The position numbers were made by a program, and so were the translations under genes. From Pisaster brevispinus (Eukaryota; Echinodermata; Asteroidea; Forcipulatida; Asteriidae), in NCBI GenBank assembly GCA_023634235.1, contig JAMKCF010000018.1, positions 12,894,932 to 12,958,931 of the forward strand: DNA of 64,000 nucleotides, written 5' to 3'. Positions 63,301-64,000 of this stretch are shown here, one piece after another (positions within the stretch are counted from its first letter, which is position 1; every line of letters begins with the position of its first letter). The notes under the pieces are model-generated. The model had not been told where the DNA came from and searched no databases. It saw nothing but the letters and a program-made list of their open reading frames with translations.

Positions 63301-64000
63301 TGTTTGTATTCTATTCTCTTTTTTTATACAGCTGAAGAAGAGCAATCCAATGAAGAAGAAGAGATGGAGTCTGAGTCCGAGTCCGAGGACGAGGGCATGG
63401 AAGATGCGGGCACAGATGACATTCAAGTGGAACCAATGGACACAATCAGTTCCAAACATGCTGTTGTGACCAAGGAGGAGCAGATAACAGGAGATGTCAG
63501 TCCTGTCCTGGAAGATGTACTCATGACACCAAGTCATCTTCATCTTCCAGGATATGATGATGTAGAACAACTGGCACTGCTCCTCCTTGAACTGTGCAGT
63601 GATGATGACCAGCATCTCGTCCCAGTAGAGCTAAGGAAAAAAATAGCAGAAGCAGCTGCTAAACTGGCCGAGCATGACAAGTGTGCTAGAAAGTTTGTAA
63701 AAAAGTACGAGTCTAAGTGGGGTTATACTTTGTTTGGGAGATGTTTAGGGTCGGACAGCATGGAAATGAGTGCTGCGCAAAAAACCAAATTCGGGTGGAT
63801 GCGATACGCTCAGGCAGCAGAAATCACTGAGGAGTCGAGGCTTCTTTACATTTTAATAAAAATGCTTAAGAATCGCCCAAAGGTTGGTGGCCTGTCATCT
63901 CCGACAAAAGTTGCAGCACTAATAAAATCTTCTTACAAAAGGATTGTAGACAGGGTAAAAGACGACCAAGTCTTGTCGGGGGTTGGAATTCCTCTGCCAA
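56842..64000 (+). CDS. Multi-exon C2H2 zinc finger / DDE-transposase-like protein (3' end outside window)
   Basis: Nine exons join in phase: 56,842-57,384; 57,754-57,841; 58,713-59,788; 60,245-60,453; 60,589-60,907; 61,205-61,348; 61,936-62,100; 62,606-62,888; 63,332 onward. They give at least 1,165 residues. Domain order: two C2H2 fingers (10-57), a FGKYSGK segment (~118-142), a serine-rich linker, a FWRPIGV motif with a CX4C...CX2C putative zinc site (C361, C366, C402, C405), an RNase H-like core with D565, D634, the DIWHW motif (663-667) and E827, and then an acidic tail from 943. The DGT...YADN...NSLEG pattern resembles DDE transposases, and the FWRPI...KCP region resembles what I recall as the DUF6729 type, but I cannot search. 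The ATG has a good Kozak context (A at -3, G at +4). No premature stop interrupts the exons, so the gene looks functional. Whether it is an active transposon gene or a host gene derived from one is open. Confidence 0.8.
57385..57753 (+). other. Intron 1 (369 bp)
   Basis: GT donor at 57,385. The best acceptor is TTTTTTTCATTTGCAG ending at 57,753. A second AG at 57,710 (CAATACAG) would put the following exon out of frame with exon 1, so the later site is preferred. Nothing else is seen inside. Confidence 0.7.
57754..57841 (+). CDS. Exon 2: short basic/acidic linker
   Basis: 88 bp, residues 182-210 plus one base. It starts KRKEKKDAPIAAGDF (a possible basic nuclear-localisation patch) and ends DAELLAMA. 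Donor G|GTAAGC in phase 1 fits the acceptor of exon 3 exactly. Confidence 0.75.
57842..58712 (+). other. Intron 2 (871 bp)
   Basis: The longest intron. It contains the minisatellite at 58,114-58,222 and otherwise AT-rich sequence with no supported coding frame. The acceptor is ATCTTTGACTTTTCAG ending at 58,712. Confidence 0.7.
58114..58222 (+). repeat. 21-bp minisatellite in intron 2
   Basis: TGTTTCTGTAGCTGGCATAGC is repeated perfectly at 58,114-58,134 and 58,135-58,155, with one change at 58,156-58,176. It is followed by two decayed copies (TTTAGCTGGGATAGC and TTTCTGTAGCCGTGATAGC). A local tandem expansion with no evident function. Confidence 0.85.
58713..59788 (+). CDS. Exon 3: Ser-rich linker, zinc site, first catalytic Asp
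   Basis: 1,076 bp, residues 211-569. The first ~50 residues are rich in S, D, T and E and probably disordered. FWRPIGVMEIKIKCP is followed by a CX4C / CX2C cysteine set (361, 366, 402, 405), likely one zinc ion. The exon closes with GQILCMDGTKQ, a hydrophobic strand ending in D565, the expected first metal-binding Asp of an RNase H-like fold. Phase-0 donor CAG|GTAGAT. Confidence 0.82.
59789..60244 (+). other. Intron 3 (456 bp)
   Basis: AT-rich, with consensus donor and an acceptor TTTTCTACATACAG ending at 60,244. No gene or repeat is seen inside. Confidence 0.7.
60245..60453 (+). CDS. Exon 4: second catalytic Asp
   Basis: 209 bp, starting at residue 570 (VLKKIQGDGKGTMHYVTSVL). It contains the strand LTTVVVASES and the motif VLYADNNCC, with D634 after a hydrophobic strand as in the second Asp of DDE enzymes. 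Phase-2 donor TAG|GTATGT. Confidence 0.8.
60454..60588 (+). other. Intron 4: 135 bp, open and in frame
   Basis: Standard donor GTATGTC and acceptor TTGCATTTGTTTCAG. Its length is divisible by three and it has no stop in the reading frame, so retention would insert 45 hydrophobic residues instead of ending the protein. Splicing is favoured because the spliced join (NNCCRDGGAS) continues the domain smoothly. Confidence 0.65.
60589..60907 (+). CDS. Exon 5: DIWHW motif region
   Basis: 319 bp, to residue 745. It carries IRLDIWHWLHRWE (660-672), an Asp/His motif that follows the second catalytic strand in several transposase families, then a helical stretch. The end, YVRRVTRGVQ, is basic. Donor CAG|GTAAGC, phase 0. 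Confidence 0.8.
60908..61204 (+). other. Intron 5 (297 bp)
   Basis: GTAAGC donor and a strong TTGCTTTTTTCTGCAG acceptor. No other content recognised. Confidence 0.7.
61205..61348 (+). CDS. Exon 6: linker within the DDE-like core
   Basis: Exactly 48 codons, phase 0 at both ends (residues 746-793), starting ESAFAVEYILEEFKG and ending TASKHLSCMQ. It lies between the second Asp and the Glu motif, where transposase cores often hold an insertion or helical linker. Confidence 0.75.
61349..61935 (+). other. Intron 6 (587 bp)
   Basis: Contains the inverted-repeat element at 61,381-61,601. The remainder is AT-rich. The acceptor is CATTATATTCAG. Confidence 0.7.
61381..61601. mobile_element. MITE-like inverted-repeat element in intron 6
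   Basis: The outer arms 61,381-61,420 and 61,562-61,601 are imperfect reverse complements sharing TGCTGATT and flanking matches. Inside, 61,438-61,458 (GTAACGGTGTTGTTACAAT) and 61,495-61,515 (ATTGTAACAACAACGTTA) are reverse complements at about 19 of 21 positions. A ~220-bp foldback with no reading frame fits a small non-autonomous DNA transposon. Target duplications are not clear. Confidence 0.5.
61936..62100 (+). CDS. Exon 7: catalytic Glu motif
   Basis: Exactly 55 codons, phase 0 (residues 794-848). YRCRRGSNSLEGLHAHL (817-833) contains E827 in a predicted helix followed by His, the candidate third metal-binding residue. The end, CGIIPFQ, joins exon 8's VYLISFAVQWN. Confidence 0.8.
62101..62605 (+). 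other. Intron 7 (505 bp)
   Basis: GTTAGC donor and CCTCTTATCTTCCAG acceptor. AT-rich; no gene or repeat recognised. Confidence 0.7.
62606..62888 (+). CDS. Exon 8: C-terminal part of the DDE-like core
   Basis: 283 bp, residues 849-942 plus one base. Begins VYLISFAVQWNNRLEKLK, an aromatic/basic helix that naturally continues the Glu-bearing helix. Further on is EPNFSSPMVFPDSYEP, probably a loop. Donor GAG|GTGAGA in phase 1. Confidence 0.78.
62889..63331 (+). other. Intron 8 (443 bp)
   Basis: GTGAGA donor and TTCTCTTTTTTTATACAG acceptor. Nothing further recognised. Confidence 0.7.
63332..64000 (+). CDS. Exon 9: acidic tail and conserved-looking C-terminal region, open at the window edge
   Basis: Open for 669 bp with no stop in the frame set by exon 8. 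The first ~30 residues are mostly E, S and D (EEEQSNEEEEMESESESEDE), typical of disordered acidic linkers. The rest is predicted helical and basic (LRKKIAEAAAKLAEHDK, KFVKKYESKWGYTLFGRC), perhaps a further DNA-binding or dimerisation domain. The stop codon lies beyond 64,000. Confidence 0.78.

Overview
The window is animal nuclear DNA and falls into two unlike parts. From base 1 to about 56,010 it is one head-to-tail array of 5S ribosomal RNA genes, all transcribed from the minus strand. Read on that strand, each unit holds a ~120-nt gene that starts GTCTACGGCC and ends ATACCGGGTGCCGTAGAC, followed by ~80 bp of AT-rich spacer. The period is ~199-203 bp, so the window holds roughly 280 copies (estimated from length, not individually counted). 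The array is already running at base 1. It ends on the right in a 40-bp 5S fragment at 56,086-56,124.

The array is not uniform. It is built from nested tandem segmental duplications: ~3.8/4.0 kb at 0.3-8.2 kb; 1,808 bp at 8.1-11.7 kb; 995 bp near 15.8-17.8 kb; 4,370 bp at 16.3-25.0 kb; 8,744 bp at 22.2-38.7 kb, whose second copy lacks ~993 bp; 592 bp near 40-41 kb; ~3,174 bp between 41-43 and 44-46 kb; 2,115 bp at 45.5-49.7 kb; and ~1,320 bp at 48-53 kb. Offsets are usually whole numbers of units, as expected from unequal exchange. A 5S sequence type with five linked substitutions is confined to about the first 11.3 kb. The 47-53 kb segment repeats a 5S copy that has lost its 3' end and terminator and is nearly fused to the next gene. 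One tRNA-derived SINE of about 420 bp (39,066-39,485, minus strand) interrupts the array. The short reading frames across the array are by-products of periodic rRNA sequence, not genes.

From ~56,140 to the end the sequence is ordinary intron-containing DNA with one plus-strand protein gene. It begins with a promoter-like block: three CCAATCA boxes exactly 42 bp apart, each followed by a GTTGA...TCAAC dyad, then a perfect cAMP-response element and a TTCGTGA/TCACGAA dyad. The gene (ATG at 56,842) can be read through nine exons with GT-AG introns in consistent phase, giving at least 1,165 residues and leaving the window still open. Its protein has two N-terminal C2H2 zinc fingers, a FGKYSGK-type segment, a four-cysteine putative zinc site, an RNase H-like/DDE-transposase-like core (D565 in MDGTKQ, D634 in YADNNCC, E827 in NSLEG) and an acidic C-terminal part. 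It looks like an intact transposase-derived or transposase-related gene.

Organism: the metazoan-type 5S gene, the tRNA-Leu-like SINE with a TAA tail, and the C2H2 plus DDE-like multi-exon gene fit a marine invertebrate (for example a cephalochordate, hemichordate, echinoderm, cnidarian or mollusc). I cannot resolve the group from sequence alone.
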